Assembly (NCBI GenBank): GCA_903892355.1
Contig: CAITIE010000010.1
Span: forward strand, 22,773 to 86,772
Direction: 5' to 3'
Origin: an uncultured Pirellula sp.
Lineage (GTDB): Bacteria > Planctomycetota > Planctomycetia > Pirellulales > Pirellulaceae
Length of the DNA: 64,000 nucleotides
The translations under genes were made by a program, and so were the position numbers. Positions 17,103-27,181 of the stretch are shown here, piece by piece (the first letter of the stretch is position 1; each line of letters opens with the position of its first letter). The notes under the pieces were generated by a model. The model searched no databases. It saw only the letters and a program-made list of their open reading frames with translations, and had not been told where the DNA came from.

Positions 17103-18086
17103 ATGCGACGCACGGCATTCACATTGGTCGAACTTTTGGTGGTGATTGCTATCGTAGGAATCTTGGTAGGCCTACTATTGCCTGCCGTACAGGCTGCCCG
17201 AGAATCGAGTCGGCGAATGCAATGCGGGAATAACATGCGCCAGGTTGGGCTTTCGCTATTTAATCATGAAGCCGCCACAAAGCGATTGCCTCCTCTGGGT
17301 GATTATCAAACCAGCGGCACCACCGTCTATTGGAGTATCCATGCGAGGCTACTTCCGTATTGCGAGCAATCCGCAGTCTACAATGTGATCAACTTTGCCT
17401 TGCCCATTAACCAGCAACCTCACGTTGCCAAACTCCGTATTCCGCACCTGCTCTGCCCCAGTGAAATCAATGATCGGGAACGACCGGATGGCCCTACGTT
17501 TACCCACTATCCGCACAACTACGGATTCAATGCGGGGTTATGGAAAATCTACGCGCCACCGATGGCAATCGGCACAGGTTCTGGTGTTTTTACGGTAAAC
17601 CACGCGCAACGACTGAGAGACATCGTCGATGGGACCAGCAACACCCTCGGTGTGGCCGAAGTCAAGGCCTTTACGCCCTACTTGAGGGATGGGGGCAACC
17701 CGTCCAATGAAGCCTCGGTGCCGAAGAGCCCAGCCGAAATGATTGCATTCGGGGGTGAGTTCAAGCTCGATTCGGGCCACACCGAGTGGGTGGATGCGAG
17801 GATCCATCAGACCGGATTTACGACCACGTTCCGTCCAAATACCCCGTGCCTGTTCACTTACCAAGGAAAGCTGTTTGATATCGACTTCAACAGCATGCGA
17901 GAGGGGCGTTCCAATTCAGTCCCTACCTATGCTGCGGTCACCAGCCGAAGTTATCATGCGGGGCTTGTTCAGACACTCTTTATGGATGGATCCATACGAG
18001 CAATCTCGAACGCAATTCAACTTGAAATTTGGCAAGCCTTCGGCACACGCGCCGGCGGTGAAATCAACTCGATGGAAGACAATTAA
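17103..18086 (+). CDS. DUF1559 prepilin-like protein
   Basis: A 327-residue protein with a type IV prepilin N-terminus (R-R-T-A-F-T-L-V-E-L-L-V-V-I-A-I): a short basic leader, F-T-L-V-E-L and a hydrophobic helix (about residues 6-30). The DUF1559 domain follows and contains the H-x9-D-G element near the C-terminus (H-A-G-L-V-Q-T-L-F-M-D-G). Processing by a prepilin peptidase before Phe is expected. Such proteins are greatly multiplied in planctomycetes and may be pseudopilins or cell-surface components; the exact role is unknown. It stands alone between the mla-like run and the tolC-like gene. Confidence 0.93.
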   Translation: MRRTAFTLVELLVVIAIVGILVGLLLPAVQAARESSRRMQCGNNMRQVGLSLFNHEAATKRLPPLGDYQTSGTTVYWSIHARLLPYCEQSAVYNVINFALPINQQPHVAKLRIPHLLCPSEINDRERPDGPTFTHYPHNYGFNAGLWKIYAPPMAIGTGSGVFTVNHAQRLRDIVDGTSNTLGVAEVKAFTPYLRDGGNPSNEASVPKSPAEMIAFGGEFKLDSGHTEWVDARIHQTGFTTTFRPNTPCLFTYQGKLFDIDFNSMREGRSNSVPTYAAVTSRSYHAGLVQTLFMDGSIRAISNAIQLEIWQAFGTRAGGEINSMEDN

Positions 18087-18366
18087 GGCTCGCATGGGCC
18101 GCTTTGTCAAAATAGCGAAGCCAGGCAATCCTCTCCGCGGATTCCAGTTCTAACGTTCGTGCCCATGAATTGTCTGGTAGCAATTCCTACGATCATTCAG
18201 TCCACGACAGGTGGGTTCCGATATCTCGATTGAGACGCATTTGCGGAAAAAGCGTTCTGCGCATATTTGCTAGCTGTAGTTGCTGGCTTCGATCGCGGAA
18301 AGCTTAAGTTTCGAGCGACAGACCGAGTTCGTCGGCGCGAGCCGTCGGAGCACAACTGAGGCTGGC

Positions 18367-20418
18367 ATGAGCAGGATTACACGATCATCGATCAAACGTT
18401 GGATCATCAGTGGATGCATCGCAAGCGTGGCGTTCTCGGGATGCAAGCCGGTTGATAAGTTCCGTGCCTGGCGCGACACCTCGGAAGTTTCGTACTTTCA
18501 GAACTTCGTGACCCAGATTGAGTTTCCGGACGTTCAAACATCGGTCGACCCGCAAGCCACCCAGACGATGCTTCCTCTGTCGATCGAGAACCCGTCGGAA
18601 CTGCCGACGATGGATCTCAAACTCCAGGATGCGATCCGATTGGCGCTCGAGTCCAGCGACGTCCTCCGAAACATCGGTGGAACGGTCGTGCAAGCCCCAG
18701 CGGGCACAGCCACCGAATACGACCCTGCTTTGGTTGAACTCAATCCGCTTGGGGGGACGCAAGCGGCCCTGGCACAGTTCGACGCTCAAGTCAGCTCGCA
18801 GTTGTATTGGCAGAAAACTGACCAACCGATCAACCAAAGGTCAGTTGTTCCAGGCTTGAGTGGATTCTTCGTTGGTCAGTCGAGATCCACCCAAGCGGTG
18901 AATCTTAATCAGATCCAGAAACGGACCGCGACTGGTGCCACGTTCGCGTTGCGTTCCAATGTCCTGTACAACCGAAATCAAATCGCCGCGTCGAACGCCT
19001 TCCGTTTGTTCCCAAGCGATTTCTCTGGGTTCATCGAAGCCGAATGGCGTCAACCGATGATGCAGGGTTCGGGCACCACCTACAACCGGATCGCCGGTCC
19101 TAACTCAGGTGTCGGTCAGTACAACGGTGTCTTGATCGCGCGGATCAACACCGATATTTCGCTCGCAGAATTCGAGACCAACGTGATCCGTTTGGTCAAT
19201 GACGTGGAGACGGCCTATTGGGAACTCTACTTCGCCTACCGGGCCTTGGAAGCGCAAATCAGCGGTCGCGAAAGCGCCTTGAGAACATGGCAGCGAATCC
19301 GTGAACTGCAGAAGGCGGGTGCGAGGGGTGGCGAAGCTGACGCGGAAGCCCAAGCCCGTTCCAACTACTATCAGTTCGCGGCCCAGCTCAACGAAGCCCT
19401 TGCAGGGCTCCAAGGGATCTACGCCTCCGAGCAACGATTGCGTTACATGATCGGGTTCCAAGCGACCGATGGACGTTTGATCAAGCCCTCCGATGACCCG
19501 CTTCAAGCCGAAGTGATGTTCGACTGGCAATCAGCGCTCAACGATGCGATCAATCGACGCGTTGAAGTCCGTCGCCAAGAGTGGAATATTAAACGCCGTG
19601 AACTCGAAGTCATCGCCGCTCGCTTGAATCGCAGGCCCCGCTTGGATGCCCTCAGCCAATATCGTTACCGTGGATTCGGCGATCACTTGATCGGTGCATC
19701 GAATCCAGGTGATGAATACAATAGTTTCTTCACAACGCTCGGGACTGGTACCTACCAGGAATGGCGATCCGGCTTGGAACTCAACTATGCAGTGGGGCTC
19801 CGCCAAGCCTCAGCAGCGGTTCGGCACGCCCAGTTAAGTCTCGCTCGCGATGTCGCGCTGCTCAAGGAACAACAACTGCGAATCTCGCATGACCTTAGCT
19901 CATCCGCTCGAGCGATGTCGCGTAGCTACGAGCAAATGCAGATCAATTATAACCGAATCGAAGCGGACAAACTGCAGGTTGAGGTTTTGCGGAATCGCTA
20001 CGAACGCGGTTTGATCAACATCAACTTCTTGCTCCAAGCACAACAGCAACTCGCAGCAAGCACTAGCGCGTTCTTCCGATCATTGGTCGACTACAACCTG
20101 GCCGTTCGAGATTTCCATCGCGATAAAGGTTCGCTGTTGACTTACAATCAAGTCAACTTGAGCGAGGATGCTCTCAATGGATCGATGCTGGTGGGAGCCT
20201 ACGAGCGAGGACGTCACCTGACGCCTCGCACGAGCCCAGAGGAGGTAATCGTACGCAATCCGGTCAGCGCTGGTCCATTTGATCCCACCCAAGTCGGAGT
20301 GCCCAATACCATCGGGTCACCGAACGTGGAAATGCCGCTCAACTATCAAGAGGCCCAGGGACCTCAAGAGGCCTTCCAAACGCTTGACTCTGTGGTTGCC
20401 CCAGCGACTCAGCCGTAG
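18367..20418 (+). CDS. TolC-family outer membrane efflux lipoprotein
   Basis: A 683-residue protein. The ATG at 18367, with GAGG 7 bases upstream, gives a lipoprotein signal: basic start (R-I-T-R-S-S-I-K-R-W), hydrophobic core, and lipobox F-S-G-C at about residues 22-25. The rest shows TolC/OEP features: long helices rich in Ala, Gln and Glu (for example A-Y-W-E-L-Y-F-A-Y-R-A-L-E-A-Q) and beta segments. It is longer than typical TolC (about 480 residues). The family forms trimeric outer-membrane channels for efflux or type I secretion. No inner-membrane pump or adaptor gene is adjacent. It ends overlapping the convergent ATPase gene by 10 bases. Confidence 0.87.
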   Translation: MSRITRSSIKRWIISGCIASVAFSGCKPVDKFRAWRDTSEVSYFQNFVTQIEFPDVQTSVDPQATQTMLPLSIENPSELPTMDLKLQDAIRLALESSDVLRNIGGTVVQAPAGTATEYDPALVELNPLGGTQAALAQFDAQVSSQLYWQKTDQPINQRSVVPGLSGFFVGQSRSTQAVNLNQIQKRTATGATFALRSNVLYNRNQIAASNAFRLFPSDFSGFIEAEWRQPMMQGSGTTYNRIAGPNSGVGQYNGVLIARINTDISLAEFETNVIRLVNDVETAYWELYFAYRALEAQISGRESALRTWQRIRELQKAGARGGEADAEAQARSNYYQFAAQLNEALAGLQGIYASEQRLRYMIGFQATDGRLIKPSDDPLQAEVMFDWQSALNDAINRRVEVRRQEWNIKRRELEVIAARLNRRPRLDALSQYRYRGFGDHLIGASNPGDEYNSFFTTLGTGTYQEWRSGLELNYAVGLRQASAAVRHAQLSLARDVALLKEQQLRISHDLSSSARAMSRSYEQMQINYNRIEADKLQVEVLRNRYERGLININFLLQAQQQLAASTSAFFRSLVDYNLAVRDFHRDKGSLLTYNQVNLSEDALNGSMLVGAYERGRHLTPRTSPEEVIVRNPVSAGPFDPTQVGVPNTIGSPNVEMPLNYQEAQGPQEAFQTLDSVVAPATQP

Positions 20419-21242
20419 CGGATCATCTCAACGCGCCAGTAGCCCGAAGCGTTCCGGGATACCCGTAGTGGGCAACGAAAGGTTTGCGATAGCCGGTCGG
20501 CCTGCATCGCTTGGTCGGTTGTACCGTCAAAGCGGACCACCCCATCGCCGAGCAGCAACGTGCGTCCAATGCACGGCAGAATCTCATCCATGTGGTGAGT
20601 GACCAAGATCAGCGTCGTTCCGATCGATGCCAGAACCTCGAGTTGCTTGAGCAATTGGTCTTGGGCTCGCAAGTCGAGTCCGGAGGTAGGCTCGTCGAGT
20701 ACCAGGGCGATTGGCCGATGCACCATCGCACGTGCCAGCATGACCCGCCGACGCTCCCCGGTCGACATGTGTCCGAGATGCCGCTGCGCCAAGGCCGACA
20801 TCCCCATTAGATCGATCGAGGCATCCGCCTTGTCGAGCATTTCCTGGGTGATCCAAGCCTCATCCGGTTCCAGCTCCGACGAAAAAAAACCGGTCAGTAC
20901 CGCTTGTTTGGCCGTCAACCGCCCCGAACGCCCCATCATAAAATGATGATCGATCTCCCCGCTGACGAAACCCAATTTGGTCCGAAGATCCCAGACGTTC
21001 CATTCGGTATCTCCGAACATTCGGACCGTACCAGCTCGTCCATCCACAATCGAAGGGTATAGATTTCGGAGCAAGAGCTTGAGCAGGGTGGACTTCCCCG
21101 ATCCATTTGGTCCGAGGATCGACGTATGCTCGCCTGGTTCGATCCGGAACGAAACAGAATCGAGGATTCGGGTCGCACCTCGCACCAAGCTGACATGATC
21201 CAGCTCGATGATGGCAGATTTTTCAGAAGGATTGTTTGGCAT
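20409..21242 (-). CDS. ABC transporter ATPase (ModF/COG1119-like)
   Basis: A 277-residue single ATPase domain. Walker A is G-P-N-G-S-G-K-S, the signature M-S-T-G-E-R-R-R-V-M-L-A-R-A, Walker B A-L-V-L-D-E-P-T-S-G-L-D, and the switch T-H-H-M-D-E. The segment W-N-V-W-D-L-R-T-K-L-G-F-V-S resembles the COG1119 group. No permease gene is adjacent, so the transported substrate, if any, is unknown. The frame runs on to 21293, but the ATG at 21242 fits the family start better. Its last bases overlap those of the tolC-like gene in convergent orientation. Confidence 0.85.
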   Translation of the reverse strand: MPNNPSEKSAIIELDHVSLVRGATRILDSVSFRIEPGEHTSILGPNGSGKSTLLKLLLRNLYPSIVDGRAGTVRMFGDTEWNVWDLRTKLGFVSGEIDHHFMMGRSGRLTAKQAVLTGFFSSELEPDEAWITQEMLDKADASIDLMGMSALAQRHLGHMSTGERRRVMLARAMVHRPIALVLDEPTSGLDLRAQDQLLKQLEVLASIGTTLILVTHHMDEILPCIGRTLLLGDGVVRFDGTTDQAMQADRLSQTFRCPLRVSRNASGYWRVEMIRYG

Positions 21243-21380
21243 TCTTAAATAATCGAAGGGGGAAACTAGACGATTGAAACTAGACCACCGCAACGGGATT
21301 GAACTATTCTATAGTAGAGTCCAAAGTGCAAGTCCGAGTTGTTCCGTTCTTTTTCAACTCGAGGCATTTGAAGCATTCGC

Positions 21381-24020
21381 ATGAACAACGACCCGAACCC
21401 AGCCAGAAACCAAAATTCACTCGGTGTTACGCGAGCTTTCTCGCTGGATACCACGCGTGATTCCCAAGCCGTCTCCGCTTCGGAGAACGCCGAGGAACTC
21501 GATTTTGATATTTCCGGCGAAGCCTCCGTCAAGAACACAGACACCAAAACCAAGAATCCTATCTTCGGTGAGTATGTTATCCTCGATCGGATAGGCGCCG
21601 GGGGTATGGGCCAAGTCTATCGCGCTCGGCATCGGACCATGGACCGCGAGGTGGCCGTCAAAATTCTTCCTAGGCGTTTATCGCAAGATCCCTTTGCCGT
21701 CGAGAGGTTCTATTCTGAGGTCCGGGCCCAAGCTCGTCTCATGCACCCCAATATCGTCACTGCCTTCGATGCGGGTTGCCATCACGCCGGGCGTCACCAA
21801 GTCCACTACCTGGTCATGGAGCTGATTCATGGCGAGTCGTTAGCAAGCCGGATTGCAAGCCAGGGCCCCATGAATACCGCAGAGGTGCTAGCGATCTTGA
21901 AACAAGCATCGGCGGCACTCGAATATGCGCATTCGATGGGAATCGTACATCGGGATATCAAGCCCGGCAACATGATGCTGACACACGCTGGAGTACTTAA
22001 GATTCTGGACTTCGGACTCGCCGTTCTTCGAGATATGCAGAACACTACCGACAGCGGTACCAATCAGTTGATGGGAACTGTCGAGTTCATGTCTCCAGAA
22101 CAAATCAATACTCCGGAACTTGTAGACCACCGAAGCGATCTTTACTCGCTCGGTGCGACCATTTTTTACCTGCTAACCGGCCGGCCGATGTTCACGGGGG
22201 AAGCCGTTCAAACGGCGCTCGCCCAAGTCAACCGAAAACCTCCAGCGCTCTATGAAGTCCGCAGCGATATCGACTTGAGACTCGATTCAGTATTTCAGTC
22301 TCTGGTTGCAAAGGATGTCACCGACCGATGCCAGTCTGCTCATGAGTTGCTCGACAAACTTTATTCTTTAAACCTTATCGAAAGAAGCTCTCCACCCGCC
22401 AGCTCGAAAAAAAGCAACGGTCTTCCCGGCATATCGCTGGAGCGCCCGACCAGTCTCGGACGAGGCACATCGACCTCGCTCCGTTCTTTCGCGCCCATCG
22501 GTATCGAACTTGGGATGCTGTACTCTCGGGTCAGCTACATCAACTCGGAGTTCAAGGTTGAGGAAATACCAATCGACGGCGAATCGCTAGAGCTTCGAAA
22601 CATGCTTTACAGCGATCACGAGCGTGTTTCCATCGGTTACGCAGCCGTCGAGCAACGCGTCCAACATCCCGATCAAATCTTTTATGGTTTGCAGCGTTGG
22701 TATGGCCTTCCACTGCTGGAACGTCCCTTCGGAGGTCGACGAGTTCCGCCCGAAGTTCTGGTCGCCAGTGTCATCCGTCAACTGGCCGTATCCGCTCGGC
22801 GCAAGCAACCCAATGCGTCTCACGCCGTGGTTACGATTCCGGGTTGCTACGATCAGATGCACCGCATCAGTACCAAAGCCGCATGCGAAATCGCGGGTGT
22901 CGAAGTCCTGCAACTGCTCGACAAGCCCCTCGCCGCGGCGCTAGCTCATGTGGAGATCGAATCGAGGCTCGCTCAAGCTCGTGGAGATCAATCGTACCAG
23001 CGGAATATGCTCGTAGTGATGCTTGGCGGTTCCGCGTGCGAAGCCGCAGTCCTACGGGCCGATGCGCAGCGGACCCAAACGTTGGCGCTCGTCGGGGACT
23101 GGAAACGAGGCATGCTGCGTTGGCACGATCGAGCCACGAAACGACTCGCGGGGTTGATCGAAAAGCAATACGGATTCAGCGCTCGCGACAATCTCAGCCT
23201 CGCTTCGCAACTCCAACGAACCATGGAACGGGCTATCGAAAAACTTCAGCAGTCGCCGATCGTGCCGTTCGCTGTGGATTTGCCGAAGGGGCGATTTGAA
23301 AGCGCACTCCGACGCGATAGCATCCAAGAATGGGTGGAAGATCTGGCTGGAGATTGCACCATCTACGCAAACGAAGCGATCAAAAGGTCGGGTATCGATC
23401 CTCATGAAATCGATACCGTCCTGATGATCGGCGATGTGCGCTGGCTCACCGACATCCAAGACCAACTCAAACGGCTTGTGAAACCGAATGCAAGCTTGGT
23501 TCCGATGGGCTCCGCAGACCTTGCTCGTGGAGCTGCGATCCAAGCACGACTGCTGATGCCCCCCATCGATCCGAAAGCACCTTCCGCGCATGGCGCCACC
23601 ACCTACGACCTTGGAATCGTCATCCAAGAAGAAAGCGGACCAACGCCCCCGAAGATCCTGATCCCGAAAGATACACCGTTTGGGTACCAAGTCAGCAAAA
23701 CCCTTCGATTCACCCGCGAAGGAAGACCGCAACCGATGTTGCAATTCATCGAGGGAACGCGACTGGGGGCATCGACCTGGAATCGCTTGTCCCAAGTCGA
23801 CCTGCAGTCCTGCTTTGAAGGACGCACCACCGCCGATCCTCTACAATTGCGCATCGAGGTCGATGAGAGCGGGGTCTGGACAGGAACCGTCACTTGGCTC
23901 GCTGGGAACAAACAATGGGTAGCCCCCCCACTCGGCGAGGCGGTCATGGACCCAGTCTCCAAGCGGCAATGGAAGGATTGGCTCGAATCCATCATGCTGT
24001 GCAACATGGAAATGTCCTAA
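21381..24020 (+). CDS. serine/threonine protein kinase fused to an Hsp70-like domain
   Basis: An 879-residue protein. A disordered N-terminus (1-60) precedes a PknB-type kinase (about 64-330): glycine loop G-A-G-G-M-G-Q-V-Y, Lys94 in V-A-V-K, H190-R191-D192 with K-P-G-N, and D210-F-G, all intact. A linker follows, then an Hsp70/actin-type ATPase domain (about 370-700). There the phosphate loops are altered: G-I-E-L-G-M-L-Y-S (usual G-I-D-L-G-T-T-x-S), V-V-T-I-P-G-C-Y, L-L-D-K-P-L-A-A-A-L-A-H, and V-M-L-G-G-S-A-C-E. ATP hydrolysis by the second domain is doubtful. The last 170 residues lack a known domain. No membrane segment is seen, so it is probably cytoplasmic. Confidence 0.9.
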   Translation: MNNDPNPARNQNSLGVTRAFSLDTTRDSQAVSASENAEELDFDISGEASVKNTDTKTKNPIFGEYVILDRIGAGGMGQVYRARHRTMDREVAVKILPRRLSQDPFAVERFYSEVRAQARLMHPNIVTAFDAGCHHAGRHQVHYLVMELIHGESLASRIASQGPMNTAEVLAILKQASAALEYAHSMGIVHRDIKPGNMMLTHAGVLKILDFGLAVLRDMQNTTDSGTNQLMGTVEFMSPEQINTPELVDHRSDLYSLGATIFYLLTGRPMFTGEAVQTALAQVNRKPPALYEVRSDIDLRLDSVFQSLVAKDVTDRCQSAHELLDKLYSLNLIERSSPPASSKKSNGLPGISLERPTSLGRGTSTSLRSFAPIGIELGMLYSRVSYINSEFKVEEIPIDGESLELRNMLYSDHERVSIGYAAVEQRVQHPDQIFYGLQRWYGLPLLERPFGGRRVPPEVLVASVIRQLAVSARRKQPNASHAVVTIPGCYDQMHRISTKAACEIAGVEVLQLLDKPLAAALAHVEIESRLAQARGDQSYQRNMLVVMLGGSACEAAVLRADAQRTQTLALVGDWKRGMLRWHDRATKRLAGLIEKQYGFSARDNLSLASQLQRTMERAIEKLQQSPIVPFAVDLPKGRFESALRRDSIQEWVEDLAGDCTIYANEAIKRSGIDPHEIDTVLMIGDVRWLTDIQDQLKRLVKPNASLVPMGSADLARGAAIQARLLMPPIDPKAPSAHGATTYDLGIVIQEESGPTPPKILIPKDTPFGYQVSKTLRFTREGRPQPMLQFIEGTRLGASTWNRLSQVDLQSCFEGRTTADPLQLRIEVDESGVWTGTVTWLAGNKQWVAPPLGEAVMDPVSKRQWKDWLESIMLCNMEMS

Positions 24021-24181
24021 ACGACGGTTTCTGAACGCCGATTCTAATGCGTGGCTCCGTACAATCCAGGCATGCATTCCCGGGCGCGACCCTGTGAACG
24101 AGGCATGCGATTGGTTATGATCTGGCGGCGTGTTTTTCCCGTTATGATAGTTGCGAAGATAGTTTCTAAGGTTGCGATGCG

Positions 24182-25474
24182 ATGACTGAAACGATTGATA
24201 TTCGATATGGCAAAGGGGAACTGCACGTACGATTGCCTCGTGGTTGCGAACCGACGGTGATCCGAAAGCCTGCCATGCCACTCCTCGATCAACCCGCAAC
24301 GTCCATCGTCGATGCGCTGCGGAATCCGGTCGGCAGCGCTCCATTGTCACAGCTCGCGAAATCCGCGAAACGGGTTTGCATTGTTATCTGCGATATCACA
24401 CGCCCCGTACCCAACGGCCCTATCCTTCGCGGTTTGGTCGAAGAAATGAATGGGGCGGGAGTTCGCAATGATCAAATTACCATCCTTCTGGCAACCGGAT
24501 TGCATCGGCCCAACCTCGGGCATGAAATGTTGGAAGTGATCGGCGATAAATGGGTTTTCGATAATATCCGCGTTGAAAACCATTACGCCCGCGATACCGC
24601 GTGGATGGTCGACCTGGGACATACGCCAACCGACGGTATCCCGATCGTCCTCAACCGACACCTCGTCGATGCGGACCTCAGGATCGTGGTGGGGCTGGTG
24701 GAACCTCACTTCATGGCAGGCTATTCGGGAGGACGTAAAGTCGTCGCGCCAGGGGTTGCGGGTGAAGAAACGATTAGGACATTCCATAACTTTCGGTTCA
24801 TGTCCAATCCTCTCGCCTGCAATACTAACCTCGTCGACAACCCGCTGCACCGCGGTCAGCTAGAGATCTTGAAGGTCCTCGGACCCACCTATGCGGTCAA
24901 TACGATCATCGACGAGGAGCGGCGGATGAGCTTTGTCAATTTCGGCGATTGCGTCGCCAGCCACCTCGAAAGCGTCGACTTCGTTCGGCAGTACGCCGAA
25001 GTTCCCTTGGATCGCAAATTTTCGACCTTGGTCACCAGCGCCGCGGGCTACCCGCTCGACAAAACGTACTACCAAACCGTCAAAGGGATGGTCGCCCCGC
25101 TCCAAGTTTTGGCCGAGGGAGGCAACATGATCATCGCCAGCCGCTGCGAAGAAGGGCTCGGGTCCCCGGAATATCGGGAATCCCAAGCACACCTCAAGCA
25201 GCTCGGCGACCAAGGCTTCACCGACCGGATTCGCAAAATGCCGCTGGCCGACATCGATGGCTGGCAGACGCATATGCTCTTAAGGCCACTTTCCATTGGA
25301 AAAGTAAGCCTTTTCAGCGAGGGGATCCAAGGTCGAGATCGGGAATTAACCTGCGTTGAAATGATCGAGTCGATCGAATCAGCGATCCAGGAAAGCGTTG
25401 AAAAATCAGGGGATCGCTCGGTGGCCGTCATTCCGGAAGGGCCATACGTGATCCCCGTCTACCGACCAGCCTAA
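24182..25474 (+). CDS. larA: LarA-family nickel-dependent racemase (lactate racemase-like)
   Basis: A 430-residue protein of the DUF2088/LarA family. In lactate racemase of Lactobacillus plantarum the nickel-pincer cofactor and substrate are held by His108, His174, Lys184 and His200. The matching residues here are His108 (T-G-L-H-R-P), His176 and Lys186 (E-P-H-F-M-A-G-Y-S-G-G-R-K) and His202, and Asp71 and Arg74 are also kept. It should interconvert enantiomers of lactate or another 2-hydroxy acid. No larB, larC or larE maturation gene is seen in the window. The genes that follow (permease, FAD/Fe-S D-hydroxyacid dehydrogenase) suit a lactate-use pathway. Substrate choice within the family varies. 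Confidence 0.88.
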   Translation: MTETIDIRYGKGELHVRLPRGCEPTVIRKPAMPLLDQPATSIVDALRNPVGSAPLSQLAKSAKRVCIVICDITRPVPNGPILRGLVEEMNGAGVRNDQITILLATGLHRPNLGHEMLEVIGDKWVFDNIRVENHYARDTAWMVDLGHTPTDGIPIVLNRHLVDADLRIVVGLVEPHFMAGYSGGRKVVAPGVAGEETIRTFHNFRFMSNPLACNTNLVDNPLHRGQLEILKVLGPTYAVNTIIDEERRMSFVNFGDCVASHLESVDFVRQYAEVPLDRKFSTLVTSAAGYPLDKTYYQTVKGMVAPLQVLAEGGNMIIASRCEEGLGSPEYRESQAHLKQLGDQGFTDRIRKMPLADIDGWQTHMLLRPLSIGKVSLFSEGIQGRDRELTCVEMIESIESAIQESVEKSGDRSVAVIPEGPYVIPVYRPA

Positions 25475-25611
25475 TCCTCTGGCAATCCTGACGCACCGGT
25501 CCAATCCTCAGGTGCCATCTCGGAAGATTTGAATTAGAATCCGTTCTCCTCCCGCTCGAGCACAACACCTTCCTTTTCCGACAATCCGTCCAACTGCTAC
25601 CTGGAGCGACT

Positions 25612-27111
25612 ATGTCCCAGAATCAATTGTTTCGCACCAAATCCTTGGATGCAATGGTATCCCAATCCGAGGGAGGCCACGGGCTCAAGCGAGCTCTCGG
25701 GCCGATCTCTCTGACGGCATTAGGAGTGGGAGCGATCATCGGTACCGGGATCTTCGTCTTGGTCGGCAAGGCAGCTGCCAATCAAGCTGGACCGGCCATT
25801 ATGCTATCGTTCGTCGTCGCCGGCCTGGCATGCTTGATCGCAGCCTTGTGCTACGCCGAGTTCGCATCGTTAGCACCGGTTGCTGGTTCCGCCTACAACT
25901 ACGCCTACGCCACACTCGGCGAATTGATGGCATGGATCATCGGCTGGGACTTGATCCTGGAATACGCCGTCGCATCATCCACCGTCGCGCATGGTTGGTC
26001 GAAGTACTTTCAGAAACTCCTAGGCCAGTTGCAGATCGACTGGTTTAAACCCGGAGGCTTTCTTTCGCAATTCTCGGACGCGCCCTTTGACTTCACCCCC
26101 GAAAAGGGCTTCTTTGCTACCAATTTCTTCTTCGATTTACCCGCAGTCGTCATCACCATGATCGTCACAGCGATTTTGGTCCGCGGTGTTTCCGAAAGCG
26201 CGTTCACCAACGCCATTATGGTTGCAGTGAAGGTCAGCGTGGTTTTATTCGTGATCTTCGCGGGGATCAAATACGTCGTACCTGCCAATTGGACAAACGA
26301 CTTTGCACCCTATGGCTACGGTGGACTGACGCTGTTCGGTACCCCGATCTTGGGTGGGAGTGACAAAGGGATGATGGCCGGTGCCGCAGGAGTTATTTTT
26401 GCCTACCTAGGATTCGATGCGGTCTCCACCCAAGCCGAAGAGGCGAAGAACCCGCAGCGAGATTTGCCGATCGGTATCATCGGCTCTCTGGTCATCTGCA
26501 CGCTACTCTACATCGCGGTTGCTGCGGTGTTGACCGGTATGGTGCCTTACAAAGAAATCGACGTGAATGCTCCAATCGCTAGCGCGTTCGAAAAGGTTGG
26601 TTTCGCATCGGCTCAGTTCATCGTGACCGTCGGCGCCATCGCGGGCATCACCTCGGTCCTTCTGGTGATGATGATGGGCCAGCCTCGGATCTTCTTGGCG
26701 ATGGCTCGGGATGGGCTCCTCCCCTACAACTTCTTTTCGAGCATCCATCCAACGTGGAAGACGCCATGGAAGTCCACCGTTCTGACCGGCTTTATCGTAG
26801 CCGCCGGAGCGAGCCTTCTACCGCTCAACATCCTTGCGGACCTGACGAGCATCGGGACTCTCTTCGCATTCGCCCTCGTATGCGCATCGGTCTTGATCCT
26901 CCGCGTGGTCGATCCAGGACGAAATCGACCCTTCAAGTGTCCAGGGGCCCCTGCTGTCCCAGCACTTGGAGTACTCCTGTGCGTAGCTCTAATGCTGTCA
27001 CTACCATCGGAAAACTGGATGAGACTGATCATTTGGCTGGGTATTGGGTTGGCGATCTACTTCGTGTACGGATACCATCACAGCAAGATCGGTCATGATA
27101 CGACGAACTAG
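25612..27111 (+). CDS. APC-family amino acid permease (cationic amino acid transporter-like)
   Basis: A 499-residue membrane protein with about 12 to 14 hydrophobic segments. The first helix carries G-V-G-A-I-I-G-T-G-I-F-V-L, the substrate-binding signature of APC transporters. F-A-Y-L-G-F-D-A-V-S-T-Q-A-E-E is the conserved helix 6 region. The nearest group is the CAT/YfnA type that carries cationic or branched amino acids. It sits between a LarA gene and a D-hydroxyacid dehydrogenase gene on the same strand (gaps about 137 and 70 bases), so a different substrate is possible, but the family does not normally carry lactate. Confidence 0.9.
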   Translation: MSQNQLFRTKSLDAMVSQSEGGHGLKRALGPISLTALGVGAIIGTGIFVLVGKAAANQAGPAIMLSFVVAGLACLIAALCYAEFASLAPVAGSAYNYAYATLGELMAWIIGWDLILEYAVASSTVAHGWSKYFQKLLGQLQIDWFKPGGFLSQFSDAPFDFTPEKGFFATNFFFDLPAVVITMIVTAILVRGVSESAFTNAIMVAVKVSVVLFVIFAGIKYVVPANWTNDFAPYGYGGLTLFGTPILGGSDKGMMAGAAGVIFAYLGFDAVSTQAEEAKNPQRDLPIGIIGSLVICTLLYIAVAAVLTGMVPYKEIDVNAPIASAFEKVGFASAQFIVTVGAIAGITSVLLVMMMGQPRIFLAMARDGLLPYNFFSSIHPTWKTPWKSTVLTGFIVAAGASLLPLNILADLTSIGTLFAFALVCASVLILRVVDPGRNRPFKCPGAPAVPALGVLLCVALMLSLPSENWMRLIIWLGIGLAIYFVYGYHHSKIGHDTTN

Positions 27112-27181
27112 TCGACCGAGTAGCAGCAGACCAGGCGACGATTCGATGCCTCGTCCGCGTTGAGCTTCAATAGGGAGTTTC

